A DNA stretch of 64,000 nt, taken from assembly GCA_017853275.1 (NCBI GenBank), contig JAFMJV010000008.1, forward strand, positions 20,530-84,529. Direction: 5' to 3'. Below the pieces are notes generated by a model. That model worked only from the letters and a program-made list of their open reading frames with translations, was not told the origin of the DNA and made no database searches. Below, piece by piece: positions 1-9,676 of the stretch (position 1 is the first letter of the stretch; every line of letters begins with the position of its first letter). The position numbers were made by a program, and so were the translations under genes. This DNA comes from Chloroflexota bacterium (GTDB lineage Bacteria; Chloroflexota; Limnocylindria; Limnocylindrales; CSP1-4).

Positions 1-370
1 CCGTGGGCTCGTCCGGGATCGTGTAGCCCGGGCCGCCGAAGCCGGTCCCGTCGGGGTCGCCGCCCTGGATGACGAAGCCCGGCACGAGACGGTGGAAGCC
101 GACACCGTCGTAGAAGCCGGAGGTCGCAAGGTTGAGGAAGTTCTCCGATGCGACCGGCGCGGACTCGTTGAAGAGGCCGATGAGGATGTCGCCCGCCTCC
201 GTGACGAGCCGGACCCCGGTGCCGTCCCCGGCGGGGGCATCCGGCGGGACCGCCAGCGGCGTCGCCTGGGGCGGCGCGGGCGCGTCCTGGCCGGCGGCCG
301 GGAGCGCGGCAGGACCGAGGAGGGCGAGCGCGAGGCTCGCAGCCAGGAGAAGGGTCGGACGGCGGGTCAT
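1..370 (-). CDS. Peptidyl-prolyl cis-trans isomerase, cyclophilin type, with signal peptide (C-terminus off the window edge)
   Basis: Reverse-strand reading gives MTRRPTLLLAASLALALLGPAA...GFYDGVGFHRLVPGFVIQGGDPDGTGFGGPGYTIPDEP, with the cyclophilin FHRxxPGFxxQGGDPxGxGxGGPGY motif. SD-like gaggag lies before ATG. Confidence 0.9.
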   Translation of the reverse strand, partial: MTRRPTLLLAASLALALLGPAALPAAGQDAPAPPQATPLAVPPDAPAGDGTGVRLVTEAGDILIGLFNESAPVASENFLNLATSGFYDGVGFHRLVPGFVIQGGDPDGTGFGGPGYTIPDEPT

Positions 371-489
371 GCGGGTCGGCTCCTCTGCGGGGGGCCGGAG
401 CGTCGCCGGCCGCCGCGCCGAGGATACGCGAGGCGTGCGGTTCGGTCCCCGGGGGCCATCCGGCGGCGCACCGGGCGCGTACCGGCTGC

Positions 490-1455
490 ATGCGATCCCT
501 CCGGCGCAGCGTCGCCGTCCTCCTCGTCCTCGTCCCCGCGCTCCTCCTGGCGGCTCTCCCCCTCCGGGCCGCCTCTCCCTCTCCGGGGCCGGGCGGGCTC
601 CCGGACCTGCGCGCCCCGGGACCCTATGCGGCGGGCCTCCGGAACGTGGACGTGGTGACCCCGGACGGGGAGTTCGGCGCGCTCGTCCGCTACCCCGCGG
701 CGGCCCCCGGCGGGACGGACGCGCACCTCGCGGAGGGTGCGTGGCCGCTCGTCATCTTCGCGCACGGTCGCCTCGCACCCCCGGAGCTCTACGACGCGAC
801 GCTCGCGCATCTCGCCACCTGGGGCTACCTCGTCATCGCCCCGCGCACGGCGGGCGGGCCGGTCTCCCCGCACGACCTCTACGCGCGGGACCTCCTCGCC
901 ACGATCGACTGGGCAGAGACCGAGAGCACAGACCCGGCCTCCTGGCTCGCGGGTGCCGTCGCGCCCGGACCCGTGGCGCTCGCCGGTCATTCCATGGGCG
1001 GTGGCGCCTCCGTCCTCGCGGGCGCGGACCCCCGGATCGGCGCGCTCGTCCTCCTTGCCCCGGCGGAGACCCGGCCGAGCGCGACCGCGGCGGCGGCGGC
1101 GATCACCGCTCCCGTCCTCATCCTGGCCGGCGATCACGACGCGATCACCCCGCCCGCGATCCACGCGCTCCCGATCCGGGATGGGCTCACCGGGGCGATG
1201 AGCCAGCTCCGGATGCTCGCCGGCGGGAGCCACTGCGGCTTCACCGATCTGGACGGGGCGGGCCTTGCGGGCGAGCTTGCCCGGGCGGCCTGCGACAGCG
1301 GCCCGATGCCGGTGGCGGAGCAGCTGGCGCGCACGAACGCAGCCGCCGTCGCATGGCTCGGGCGCACCCTGCGCGGGGATCCCTCGCTCGCGCCCCTCGC
1401 GGAGGGTGCGGCCGGGGACGAGCAGGAGCGGATCGAGCTGCGGCTCCCCGGCTAG
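490..1455 (+). CDS. Secreted alpha/beta hydrolase (dienelactone hydrolase / PAF-acetylhydrolase-like)
   Basis: Signal peptide; WPLVIFAHG, GHSMGGG nucleophile elbow, GDHDAITPP and a late His (GGSHCGF). Confidence 0.85.
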   Translation: MRSLRRSVAVLLVLVPALLLAALPLRAASPSPGPGGLPDLRAPGPYAAGLRNVDVVTPDGEFGALVRYPAAAPGGTDAHLAEGAWPLVIFAHGRLAPPELYDATLAHLATWGYLVIAPRTAGGPVSPHDLYARDLLATIDWAETESTDPASWLAGAVAPGPVALAGHSMGGGASVLAGADPRIGALVLLAPAETRPSATAAAAAITAPVLILAGDHDAITPPAIHALPIRDGLTGAMSQLRMLAGGSHCGFTDLDGAGLAGELARAACDSGPMPVAEQLARTNAAAVAWLGRTLRGDPSLAPLAEGAAGDEQERIELRLPG

Positions 1456-1468
1456 GGGGCGTCCTCGG

Positions 1469-3916
1469 TCAGGCGGTCGTCTCCCGGAGCTCGATGGCCA
1501 GGAGCGCGGCCTCCGTGATGTGCGGGGTGTCGATCCCCATCGCGTCGTAGAGGTCCGGGATCGTCCCCGTCTGGCCGAAGGTATCCGAGCCGAGCGGGAC
1601 GACCGGCGCCCCGAAGGCCCCACCGAGGAAGGAGAGCGCGTGCGACGCGCCGTCCAGGACGGTGACGATCGGGGCGTGGCGGTGGGTCACGGGGAAGAGC
1701 TCGGAGAGGTGGTCGATGTGGGCGGAGGTGCCCGTCCGGACGGACGCAAGGCGGCGGCCGGCGATCTCCGCGTTCAGGCGGTCCGCGGAGGTGACGACGA
1801 CGAGGTTCGCGTCCACCTCCTCCGTGACGAGGTAGCGGACCGCGGCGATCGCCTCGGGGACGATCGCGCCCATCGCGGCGATCGTCACGCGCGGGGCATC
1901 CGCGGGCAGGGAGGGCTCGATCTCGCGGCCCCGGAGCATGAGGTAGCCGCCGAGGAGGGTCTGGCGCCGCCAGTCGTCCGGCCCGAGGCGGGCGAGGATC
2001 GGCTCGGCGAGCGACTGGTCCACCGCGCGGGTCGTGAGCCGGAGGTAGGTGGAGTAGCCCTGGCGCTCGCCGATGCAGCCGGCGATCCCCTCCTCCAGGC
2101 ACCACGCGACCTCGCGGGCGAAGGCGGGCTCGAAGCTGCGCAGGTTCGGCAGCTCGATCCCGAGCGAGGGGGTGATCGTGGACTGGTGCGCGCCGCCCTC
2201 CGGGGCGAGCGAGACACCGGACGGGGTGGCCACGAGGATGAAGCGCGCCTCGTTGTAGAGCGCGTAGACGAGCGCATCCAGACCGCGCGAGATGAAGGTG
2301 TCGTAGACCGTCCCGATCGGGACGAGCGGCTCCCCGAGGAGCTCCGCCGTCAGCCCCAGCTGGCTGAGCATCATGAAGAGGTTCATCTCGCTGATGCCCA
2401 GCTCCAGGTGGCGCCCGGACGGGTTCGGATGCCACTTCAGGAGGCGCGGGGAGTCGTCGAAGATCGGTCGCGGGTGCCGGTCGTAGACGCCGACCTTGTT
2501 GATCCAGCCACCGAGGTTCGTGGAGACCGCGACGTCCGCGGAGGTGGTGACGAGCCGCTCCGCGAGCTCGGGATGGCGGGCCGCCTCCGTGAGCACGTCG
2601 CCGAAGGCCATCTGGGTGCTCACCTTCGCCGGGATCCGCGGCTCGAGCCGGACCTCGGCGGGGAGCGCGCGCCGGAGGCGGGCACCGCGGTCCGAGGAGC
2701 GCTCGATCGGGCCGTCGCCGTAGAGCTCGATCCGGCGGGCCTCGGCGAGCCGGGCCTCCGCCGATCCCTCCGGGAAGGCCGCCCACGGGTCGTCCGCATC
2801 CGCCCCGAGGAGCGGCGCGAGCGCGGTCACCTGGTCCGCGTTCATCAGCGCGGAGTGGTTGGAGGCATCCCCGGCGAAGGGGAGCTTCCAGCCCTTGATC
2901 GTGTAGGCGAAGATCACGCTCGGGCGGTCCGGCTCCGCATCCGCCATCCGGAGGAGCCGGCCCAGATCCGCGTGGTCATGGCCGCCGAGGTCGGAGAGCA
3001 GGTCCGTCAGCGCGGTGTCGTCGATCTCCTCGGTCAGCCGCTGGAGCGGGTCCCGGTCCACGGCCGCCGCGCCGCCGATCAGCCGGTCGCGGGCCTCGGC
3101 GCCGGGGAGCCGGACCATCGCCTGGTACTCCTCGTTGGACATCTCGTCGATCCGGCGCCGGAGGACGTCCCCATCCTCGCGCGCGAACCACGCACGCAGC
3201 CGGCGGCCGTACTTCGCCTCCAGGACCTGCCAGCCCGCCGCCTCGAAGGTGGCTGCCGTCCGCCGCACGCGGATCCCCGGGATCACCCGGTCCAGGCTCT
3301 GGCGGTTGAGGTCCACGATCCAGGTGACGTGGCCGAGGCCGACGAGCGATTCCTCCTCCAGCGCCTCCCAGATATTCCCCTCGTCCAGCTCGGCGTCCCC
3401 GACCATCGCGACGAAGCGCCGCTCCGGGTGCTCGCGCGCCGCGCTGAAGTGGTTCCGCAGGTAGCCCTCGGCGGACGCGAGGAAGAGCGGCGAGACCGGC
3501 CCGAGACCCATCGACCCGAGCGAGTAGTCCGTGGGGTCGGGGTCCTTCGTGCGCGACAGGTAGGGCTGCAGCCCGCCCTTGCTCCGGAGGCGCGTGAGGT
3601 ACTCGGCGGGGAGGTTCCCCATCAGGTACTGGACGGCGTGGTAGGCGGGTCCGGCGTGGGGCTTGGGGGCGAAGATGTCGCCCTTGCGGAGCCAGCGGAG
3701 GAGGACCTCGGTGATGATCGAGACCGAGGAGGCCGACGAGGCCTGGTGCCCGCCGACCTTCAGCCCGTCCGGGCTCGGCCGCACGACGTTCGCCTCGTGG
3801 ATCATCCGGGTCGCGAGCCACAGGACCCGCCGGTCGATCGTCTCCAGGAGCTCGTCCGGGCCGAGCGCGTCGGGGGTGGGGCGCGGGCGCGGCGTGGATC
3901 GGGTCGAGCGGCTCAT
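1469..3916 (-). CDS. Transketolase / homodimeric pyruvate dehydrogenase E1 (AceE-like) ThDP enzyme
   Basis: RMIHEANVVRPSPDGLKVGGHQASSAS, KPHAGPAYHAVQYLMGNL, SRTKDPDPTDYSLGSMGLGPVSPLFLA, VGDAELDEGNIWEALEEE (ThDP motif). Confidence 0.88.
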   Translation of the reverse strand: MSRSTRSTPRPRPTPDALGPDELLETIDRRVLWLATRMIHEANVVRPSPDGLKVGGHQASSASSVSIITEVLLRWLRKGDIFAPKPHAGPAYHAVQYLMGNLPAEYLTRLRSKGGLQPYLSRTKDPDPTDYSLGSMGLGPVSPLFLASAEGYLRNHFSAAREHPERRFVAMVGDAELDEGNIWEALEEESLVGLGHVTWIVDLNRQSLDRVIPGIRVRRTAATFEAAGWQVLEAKYGRRLRAWFAREDGDVLRRRIDEMSNEEYQAMVRLPGAEARDRLIGGAAAVDRDPLQRLTEEIDDTALTDLLSDLGGHDHADLGRLLRMADAEPDRPSVIFAYTIKGWKLPFAGDASNHSALMNADQVTALAPLLGADADDPWAAFPEGSAEARLAEARRIELYGDGPIERSSDRGARLRRALPAEVRLEPRIPAKVSTQMAFGDVLTEAARHPELAERLVTTSADVAVSTNLGGWINKVGVYDRHPRPIFDDSPRLLKWHPNPSGRHLELGISEMNLFMMLSQLGLTAELLGEPLVPIGTVYDTFISRGLDALVYALYNEARFILVATPSGVSLAPEGGAHQSTITPSLGIELPNLRSFEPAFAREVAWCLEEGIAGCIGERQGYSTYLRLTTRAVDQSLAEPILARLGPDDWRRQTLLGGYLMLRGREIEPSLPADAPRVTIAAMGAIVPEAIAAVRYLVTEEVDANLVVVTSADRLNAEIAGRRLASVRTGTSAHIDHLSELFPVTHRHAPIVTVLDGASHALSFLGGAFGAPVVPLGSDTFGQTGTIPDLYDAMGIDTPHITEAALLAIELRETTA

Positions 3917-3951
3917 CGACCGAGGGTAGAAACGTTTGCGGGCCGTGTCAA
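3917..3951 (-). promoter_or_regulatory. Promoter of the transketolase-like gene with an AAACGTTT palindrome in the spacer
   Basis: Reverse strand reads TTGACA (3951-3946), 17 nt, TACCCT (3928-3923), 6 nt, ATG (3916). Palindrome AAACGTTT at 3930-3937. Confidence 0.7.
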
Positions 3952-3979
3952 ACCGATTCCCGCACGGATCGCGGGCCGG

Positions 3980-6010
3980 TCAGCCGGGGCTCCCCACGAC
4001 CCGCAGCAGGACGAGCGCATCGATCTCCACGAGCGGAAGCCCGGTGGCACCCTCCGCCGCGAGCGCCCGCAGCGTGACCGCATGGGTTCCGCCACCGGCA
4101 AGGGGGATGATCCCGACGACCGCGCGCGGCGTCCGGACCGGCGCTGCGAGGTCGATCGTGCGCACGATCCGGCCGTCCACGAAGACGCGGATCCGCCCCC
4201 GTCCCGGACCGGTGGGCGCGATGATCGCGAGCTCGCTCCCCTCCGCCGTGAACCGCAGCGCCGCCCCGCGGCGCTCCGCCCGGTGGAGGTGCCCGTCCAG
4301 CGCATCCGCGGCGCGGCGGCCGGACCAGCCGGCCCACGCGAGCGCGGGATCCCGGTCCTCGCGGAGGTCGAGGCGGACGGCGGCCCGGGCTTCCGGGGTG
4401 CTCGGGTTCCCTGCGCCGTCCGTGATCCGGATCGCGACCGAGCAGTCGCCGGCGGGCGCGCTCCCCGCCACCACGACCGGCCCGGACGCGAGCGGATCCA
4501 CCTCCGCGAAGCTCCCCGTGCCGCAGTCGGGCGTGATCGTGGCGCCCGCGATCCCGCTCCGCTCCTCGGTCATCCGGAAGCGCAGATCGAGCGGGATCCC
4601 TCCACCCGGGAGGACGCTCCCCGGCCCCAGGCGAAGGAGCGGCCGGGAGACGAGCGGGGCGACCGTGTCGAGGATGACGTCGTCGCTGAAGACGGGGCCG
4701 GTCGGGCCCTCCGGGTAGCGCAGCTGGACGCTCACCGTGCGGGTGCCATCGCCGGGGGTCATCGGATGGGTGACCGTCTCCGTGCGCGGGCGCCAGGTCG
4801 TCCAGTCCCCGAGATCGTCCTTCGTCCGGACCTCCTCGCCATCGTGGCTCGGCAGGTCGACCGGGATCTCGGTGGCGTTCGTCGCGGAGGCGCCGCCCGC
4901 GACGCTCATCGGTTGCGTCCGGAAGCGCGTGAGGGAGAGGTCGGTCCCCTTCCAGATGTTCCCGTCCAGCTTCTGGGTCATGCCATCGAAGGCATAGGGC
5001 CGGATCTGCCAGATCCGCCAACCGCTCCAGCCGGTGGGCAGGTACGGCGAGCTGCAGCGCCAGCAGGCGACCCAGAGGGGAAGATGACCGAAGCCCTCCG
5101 CGCTCCCCGTCACCTGCTCCCACATGTGGCGCGAGGTGTAGAGGAGCGGGACGCGCCCGGTGAGCGTGTAGATCCGGTTCACGAGGGCGCGCAGGCGGGG
5201 GACCGTCTCGGACCATTCCGCCCAGCCGAGGGAGGGGAGGCACTCCACGTCCACCGCGAGCGGGAGCGCGCCGTCGATCAGCCCGTGCTCCCGCGCGACG
5301 CTCACGAAGTGCTCGGCCTGGGGTGCGCCCGCGACCCGGTAGTCGAAGAAGTGATACGCGCCGAGCAGGAGACCCTGGCGGCGCGCCGCGCGGACGTGGT
5401 CGTCGACCAGGTCGTCCACGTGGGTCGTCCCCTGGGTCGCCTTCATGATCGCGAAGCGCATCCCGGCCTCGCGGATCGCGGTCCACGGGAGCCGGCCGTT
5501 CCAGTGGCTGACATCGATCCCGGGCGGCTTGTAGGGGGTCGGGGTCGGCTTCGGGGTGCGGGTGGGCGACGGCGTCGCGCTGGGGCCCGGCGTCGGGGAC
5601 GGCGTGGCCACGGCGACGACGACCGGAGCGGGGCTCTGCGTCGCGACGGCAGGAGCAGCGGCCGAGGGCGAAGCCGTCGGCGGCAGCGTGGGGGCAGGGG
5701 TCGTGCTGGGGCGCGGTGTCGGGGTGGCGGGCGGCCGGCAACCGCGCGTGGCGACCGCCGCAGCACGGGCACGCCGCGCCTCCCGGGGTGCGCCGGATCG
5801 GTCCGAGCGCACGACCGGGCCGCCCAGGGGGTCCACGCTCGCACCCGCGGGGATCGGCACGAGGGCGGCGGCCGCCGTCGCCAGGACGAGGACGATGCCG
5901 ATCGTGCTGCGGAGGCGTCCGGTGGAGCGGCGCGGTCGCGGGCCGGCGGAGAAGGCGCGCGGTCCACGCGTCTGCGGAAGGACCATCCACCGCAGGATGC
6001 CACAGACCAC
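3980..6010 (-). CDS. Secreted GH25 lysozyme-like protein with Pro/Thr linker, Ig-like region and C-terminal beta module
   Basis: [66 protein letters not shown]-terminal membrane segment. Exact start uncertain. Confidence 0.88.
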   Translation of the reverse strand: MVCGILRWMVLPQTRGPRAFSAGPRPRRSTGRLRSTIGIVLVLATAAAALVPIPAGASVDPLGGPVVRSDRSGAPREARRARAAAVATRGCRPPATPTPRPSTTPAPTLPPTASPSAAAPAVATQSPAPVVVAVATPSPTPGPSATPSPTRTPKPTPTPYKPPGIDVSHWNGRLPWTAIREAGMRFAIMKATQGTTHVDDLVDDHVRAARRQGLLLGAYHFFDYRVAGAPQAEHFVSVAREHGLIDGALPLAVDVECLPSLGWAEWSETVPRLRALVNRIYTLTGRVPLLYTSRHMWEQVTGSAEGFGHLPLWVACWRCSSPYLPTGWSGWRIWQIRPYAFDGMTQKLDGNIWKGTDLSLTRFRTQPMSVAGGASATNATEIPVDLPSHDGEEVRTKDDLGDWTTWRPRTETVTHPMTPGDGTRTVSVQLRYPEGPTGPVFSDDVILDTVAPLVSRPLLRLGPGSVLPGGGIPLDLRFRMTEERSGIAGATITPDCGTGSFAEVDPLASGPVVVAGSAPAGDCSVAIRITDGAGNPSTPEARAAVRLDLREDRDPALAWAGWSGRRAADALDGHLHRAERRGAALRFTAEGSELAIIAPTGPGRGRIRVFVDGRIVRTIDLAAPVRTPRAVVGIIPLAGGGTHAVTLRALAAEGATGLPLVEIDALVLLRVVGSPG

Positions 6011-6084
6011 CCGATGAGCCCCAGCAGCGCGATGGTCCCGGTGACGGACGGGACGATGGGACCGGAGCGGGCTACCCTCGCAGG

Positions 6085-7092
6085 GTGACCGATCCCCGAC
6101 CGCAGGCCGCCCACCGCCCCCCGGTGATCGTCGTGGCGCTCGGCGGCAACGCCCTCCTCCGGCGCGGTGAGCCCCCGACGATCGCCCACCAGCGGCGGAA
6201 CGTCCAGGTCGCCGCGGACTCCCTCGCGGCGCTCGCTCATTCGGCGCGCCTCGTGGTCACCCACGGGAACGGCCCGCAGGTGGGCCTCCTCGCGCTCCAG
6301 GCGGCCGCCGGCGAGGGCGAGGGGATCCCGGGGTCCCCGCTCGACATCCTCGGCGCCGAGAGCGAGGGGATGATCGGCTACCTCCTGGAGCAGGAGCTCG
6401 GCAACCGGGTGCGGAAGGAGCAGCGGATCGCCACGCTCCTCACGCAGGTGGAGGTCGATCCGGCGGACCCGGCCTTCCGGGAGCCCACGAAGCCGATCGG
6501 GCCGGTCTACCCGCGGGAGGTCGCCGAGCGGCTCGCCGCCGCACGCGGCTGGTCGATCGCGCCGGACGGGACGGGGATGCGCCGGGTCGTCCCCTCACCC
6601 CGGCCGCTCCGGATCGTGGGGACGGAGGTGATCGGCATCCTTCTCGACCACGACGTCCTCGTCATCTGCGCGGGCGGCGGCGGGATCCCCACCGTCCGGC
6701 TGCCGGAGCCCGGACCGGCGGGTGGTGACGGGCTCCTGGCCGGGGTCGAGGCGGTCGTGGACAAGGACCGCGCCGCGGCCCTCCTCGCGATCACCGTCGG
6801 CGCGGATGCCTTCCTCATGCTCACGGACGTGGAGGCGGTGATGGACGGCTGGGGGACGCCGGATGCGCGACAGATCGCCCGCGCGACGCCGGACGCGCTC
6901 CTGGCGCTCGACCTGCCCGCGGGCTCGATGGGCCCCAAGGTGGAGGCTGCGGCGAGCTTCGTCCGGGCGACCGGACGACCGGCCGGGATCGGGGCGCTCG
7001 CGGACGCGGAGGCGATCCTCCGCGGCGAGCGCGGGACGCGCGTCTCGGGAGACGGCGCGGGGATCTCCTACCGGGAGCCGGCCGCACGCTGA
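6085..7092 (+). CDS. arcC: Carbamate kinase
   Basis: [74 protein letters not shown] start 6 nt after TACCCT. Confidence 0.93.
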   Translation: MTDPRPQAAHRPPVIVVALGGNALLRRGEPPTIAHQRRNVQVAADSLAALAHSARLVVTHGNGPQVGLLALQAAAGEGEGIPGSPLDILGAESEGMIGYLLEQELGNRVRKEQRIATLLTQVEVDPADPAFREPTKPIGPVYPREVAERLAAARGWSIAPDGTGMRRVVPSPRPLRIVGTEVIGILLDHDVLVICAGGGGIPTVRLPEPGPAGGDGLLAGVEAVVDKDRAAALLAITVGADAFLMLTDVEAVMDGWGTPDARQIARATPDALLALDLPAGSMGPKVEAAASFVRATGRPAGIGALADAEAILRGERGTRVSGDGAGISYREPAAR

Positions 7093-7113
7093 CGCGACCG
7101 GCGGACCCGGCGC

Positions 7114-8367
7114 TCAGCCGACGCTGGGCGCGACCTCCTCGAGCGCGGCGCGGAAGCCGGCCGCGAGGCGCTCGATCTCCGCCTCCGTGATCACGTAGGG
7201 CGGCGAGACGTGGAGCGCCTTCCCGCGCAGGACGCGGGTGAGGATCCCGTGGCGGCGGGCCGCGAGGACGACCTTCTCCAGGACGGGCGGCGGCGCAGCG
7301 AGCTCCACCGCCCCCGTCAGCCCGACCGTCCGGACCTCGGAGACGAGCGGGGCGTCCACGAGCGCGCCGAGCGCACGGGCGAGGACCGGCTCGAGCGCCG
7401 CCACCCGGGCGATCAGCCCCTCCCGCTCGAGGATCTCCAGGTTCGCGATCGCCGCGGCGCACGCCCCCGCGTGACCCTGGTAGGTGTAGCCGTGGCGGAA
7501 GAGGTTCCCCGGCCGCTCCCAGAAGGGCTCCGAGACGCGCGGTCCCACGAGGATCCCGCCGAGCGGCTGGTAGCCCGAGGTCGCGCCCTTGGCGAAGATG
7601 AGGATGTCCGGCTCGAAGCCGTAGCGCTGGGCGCCCCAGGCGACCCCGGTCCGCCCGAACCCGGTGACGACCTCGTCCGCCACGAGGAGGATGTCGTGCT
7701 CGCGGCAGAGCGCCGCGATCGCCGGCCAGTAGCCGTCTGCGGCCGGATAGACGCCCCCCGCGCCGATCACCGGCTCCCCGAAGAAGGCGGCGATCCGGTC
7801 CCCCTCCCGGGCGAAGAGCTCGCGGACCGCCTCCACGTCCATCGCCGGGACGAAGGCGACGTGCTCCATCAGCGCCCCGCCGTAGCCCTCGCGATTCGGC
7901 TGGATCCCGGCGAGGCTCGTTCCGTAGGCGGCCATCCCGTGGTAGCTGAACTCGCGGCTGACGATCGTCCGCTTCTCCGGCCGGCCCATCACCTCCCAGT
8001 AGCGGCGGACGAGCTTCGCGGCCGTCTCCACGCCCTCGGAGCCGCCCGAGGCAAGGAAGACCTTCGCATCCGGCATCGGGGCGATCGCCGCCAGCCGGTC
8101 CGCGAGCTCCAGGGCGGGCTCCACGACATAGGACCCGAAGGAGGAGTAGGCGTGGATCCGCGCCATCTGGGCCGCGACCGCGGACCCGATCTCGCCGCGC
8201 CCGAACCCGACGTCCGCGAACCAGAGCCCGCCGGTGGCATCGAGGTAGCTGCGACCCGAGCGGTCGACGATCGTGGAGCCGCGTCCCTCCACGAGGACGA
8301 GCTCGTTGTCGCGGACCGCATGCATATCCGCGAAGCCGTGCCAGAAGCGGGTCCCGTCCATCACCAT
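7114..8367 (-). CDS. Class III PLP-dependent aminotransferase
   Basis: LLVADEVVTGFGRTG and FAKGATSGYQPLGGILV (PLP lysine), FRHGYTYQGHAGACAAAIANL. Confidence 0.92.
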   Translation of the reverse strand: MVMDGTRFWHGFADMHAVRDNELVLVEGRGSTIVDRSGRSYLDATGGLWFADVGFGRGEIGSAVAAQMARIHAYSSFGSYVVEPALELADRLAAIAPMPDAKVFLASGGSEGVETAAKLVRRYWEVMGRPEKRTIVSREFSYHGMAAYGTSLAGIQPNREGYGGALMEHVAFVPAMDVEAVRELFAREGDRIAAFFGEPVIGAGGVYPAADGYWPAIAALCREHDILLVADEVVTGFGRTGVAWGAQRYGFEPDILIFAKGATSGYQPLGGILVGPRVSEPFWERPGNLFRHGYTYQGHAGACAAAIANLEILEREGLIARVAALEPVLARALGALVDAPLVSEVRTVGLTGAVELAAPPPVLEKVVLAARRHGILTRVLRGKALHVSPPYVITEAEIERLAAGFRAALEEVAPSVG

Positions 8368-8484
8368 CCTCCGATCCGCGCCGATCCGCCCGCGGCAGGG
8401 AACCGGGCGGGCCCTCCGCGCGTCTCATCATCGCACCGGACGCCGACCCGGCGGTCCGTCGCTCGCATCCCAGGAGGCAGATCG

Positions 8485-9246
8485 ATGTCCAGCACGCTCA
8501 TCTCCGCCCGCCGCCGGAGCGGCTTCATCGCGGCCGGCGCCCTCGCCGCCGTCCTCGCGGCCACGATCGCCGGACCCGCCGGCTCCGTCGCGGCACAGTC
8601 GGACGACCCGGTGACGGACCGCCAGCCGGCCACCCTCTCCGTGGACGGCACGGGCCGCGTCAAGGTGACCCCGGACGTCGCGGACATCACGCTCGGCGTC
8701 CGGATCCAGAAGGAGCGCGCCGGTGCGGCTGCCGAGGCTGCGGCCGCCACGATGACGAAGGTCGTGGAGGCGCTCCTCGCCGCGGGCATCCCCGAGGAGA
8801 AGATCCAGACCGTCGCGCTCTCGCTCAACCCGGTCTATGACTACAACGGCACCCCGCCGAAGGTCGTGGGCTACGAGGCGGTGAACCTCGTCTCCGTCCG
8901 GATCGAGGACGTCGCCGGGGTCGGCGCCGTCGTGGATGCGGCGACCGAGGCGGGCGCCACGAGCGTGGACGGGATCTCCTTCGGCGTCGCCGACCCGACC
9001 GCCTTCGAGGCCGAGGCCCGCGCGGCGGCCGTCCTCGCGGCACGCGCCAAGGCGGACACCCTGGCGGGCGCCGCGGGCGTCGAGATCGTCGGCGTCCTCG
9101 CCCTCTCCGAGGCGGCGGGCTACATGCCGCAGCCGGTCTACTACGCCCGCGCCGAGATGGCGATGGATACGGCCGGCACCCCGGTCCTCGCCGGGACGAT
9201 GGAGATCGCGGTGACCGTCATGGTCACCTACGAGATCGCCGGCTGA
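8485..9246 (+). CDS. SIMPL (DUF541) domain secreted protein
   Basis: Signal peptide; LSVDGTGRVKVTPDVADITLGVRIQKE...KVVEALLAAGIPEEKIQTVALSLNPVYDY. SD aggagg at about 8472. Confidence 0.88.
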   Translation: MSSTLISARRRSGFIAAGALAAVLAATIAGPAGSVAAQSDDPVTDRQPATLSVDGTGRVKVTPDVADITLGVRIQKERAGAAAEAAAATMTKVVEALLAAGIPEEKIQTVALSLNPVYDYNGTPPKVVGYEAVNLVSVRIEDVAGVGAVVDAATEAGATSVDGISFGVADPTAFEAEARAAAVLAARAKADTLAGAAGVEIVGVLALSEAAGYMPQPVYYARAEMAMDTAGTPVLAGTMEIAVTVMVTYEIAG

Positions 9247-9256
9247 CCAGCGCAGC

Positions 9257-9295
9257 GAAGAACCCCCCGGGGCCCAGGGCCCCGGGGGGTTCTTC
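9257..9295. terminator. 39-nt near-perfect palindrome, bidirectional intrinsic-type terminator
   Basis: GAAGAACCCCCCGGGGCCC-A-GGGCCCCGGGGGGTTCTTC immediately after the SIMPL stop codon. Confidence 0.7.
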
Positions 9296-9333
9296 TTCGT
9301 CCCGGCGACCGCGAGGCGGGCCGGGAATCGGAC

Positions 9334-9361
9334 GGGGCCGGGAGCTTGCGCTCCCGGCCCC
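9334..9361 (-). terminator. 12-bp perfect stem with tetraloop downstream of the Flp pilin gene
   Basis: GGGGCCGGGAGC-TTGC-GCTCCCGGCCCC (GCAA tetraloop on the minus strand), 24 nt past the pilin stop. Confidence 0.55.
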
Positions 9362-9385
9362 GCTTCCGCTTGCGCGGATCCGCGA

Positions 9386-9559
9386 TCAGATCTGCGAGCC
9401 GACGCTCGAGAGGATCGAGGAGATCTGGGTGCCAAGGAAGATGAGGGCCGCGATCGCGATGACGGCGATGAGGGCGAGGATGAGGGCGTACTCGGCGAGG
9501 CCCTGGCCCTTCTCGTCGCGGTTCGTGAGGGCGGTGATCCAGCTGCTGATGAGCGCCAT
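9386..9559 (-). CDS. Flp family type IVb pilin (57 aa, absent from the ORF track)
   Basis: MALISSWITALTNRDEKGQGLAEYALILALIAVIAIAALIFLGTQISSILSSVGSQI; G-QGLAEYALILALIAVIAI is the Flp prepilin motif. SD ggagg upstream. Confidence 0.93.
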   Translation of the reverse strand: MALISSWITALTNRDEKGQGLAEYALILALIAVIAIAALIFLGTQISSILSSVGSQI

Positions 9560-9676
9560 GTCCGTGTTCCTCCAGATGATTGGGATGGATGAGAACTGAG
9601 CGCAGAATGCCTTCCCCGCTCAGGGGGGAGTATGGCCCGATGGTCCGGTGCGGTGGTAGGACTCTCGGCGAGCTCC

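Noticed and set aside
5550-5740. Pro/Thr-rich GC tract in the GH25 gene considered as a minisatellite
   Set aside because: Encodes a short interdomain linker after the signal peptide; units too degenerate to call a tandem repeat.
1265-6088. 1607-aa plus-strand ORF
   Set aside because: Shadow ORF antisense to the transketolase and GH25 genes; composition (R/E/D/G/P-rich, no domains) is typical of high-GC antisense frames.
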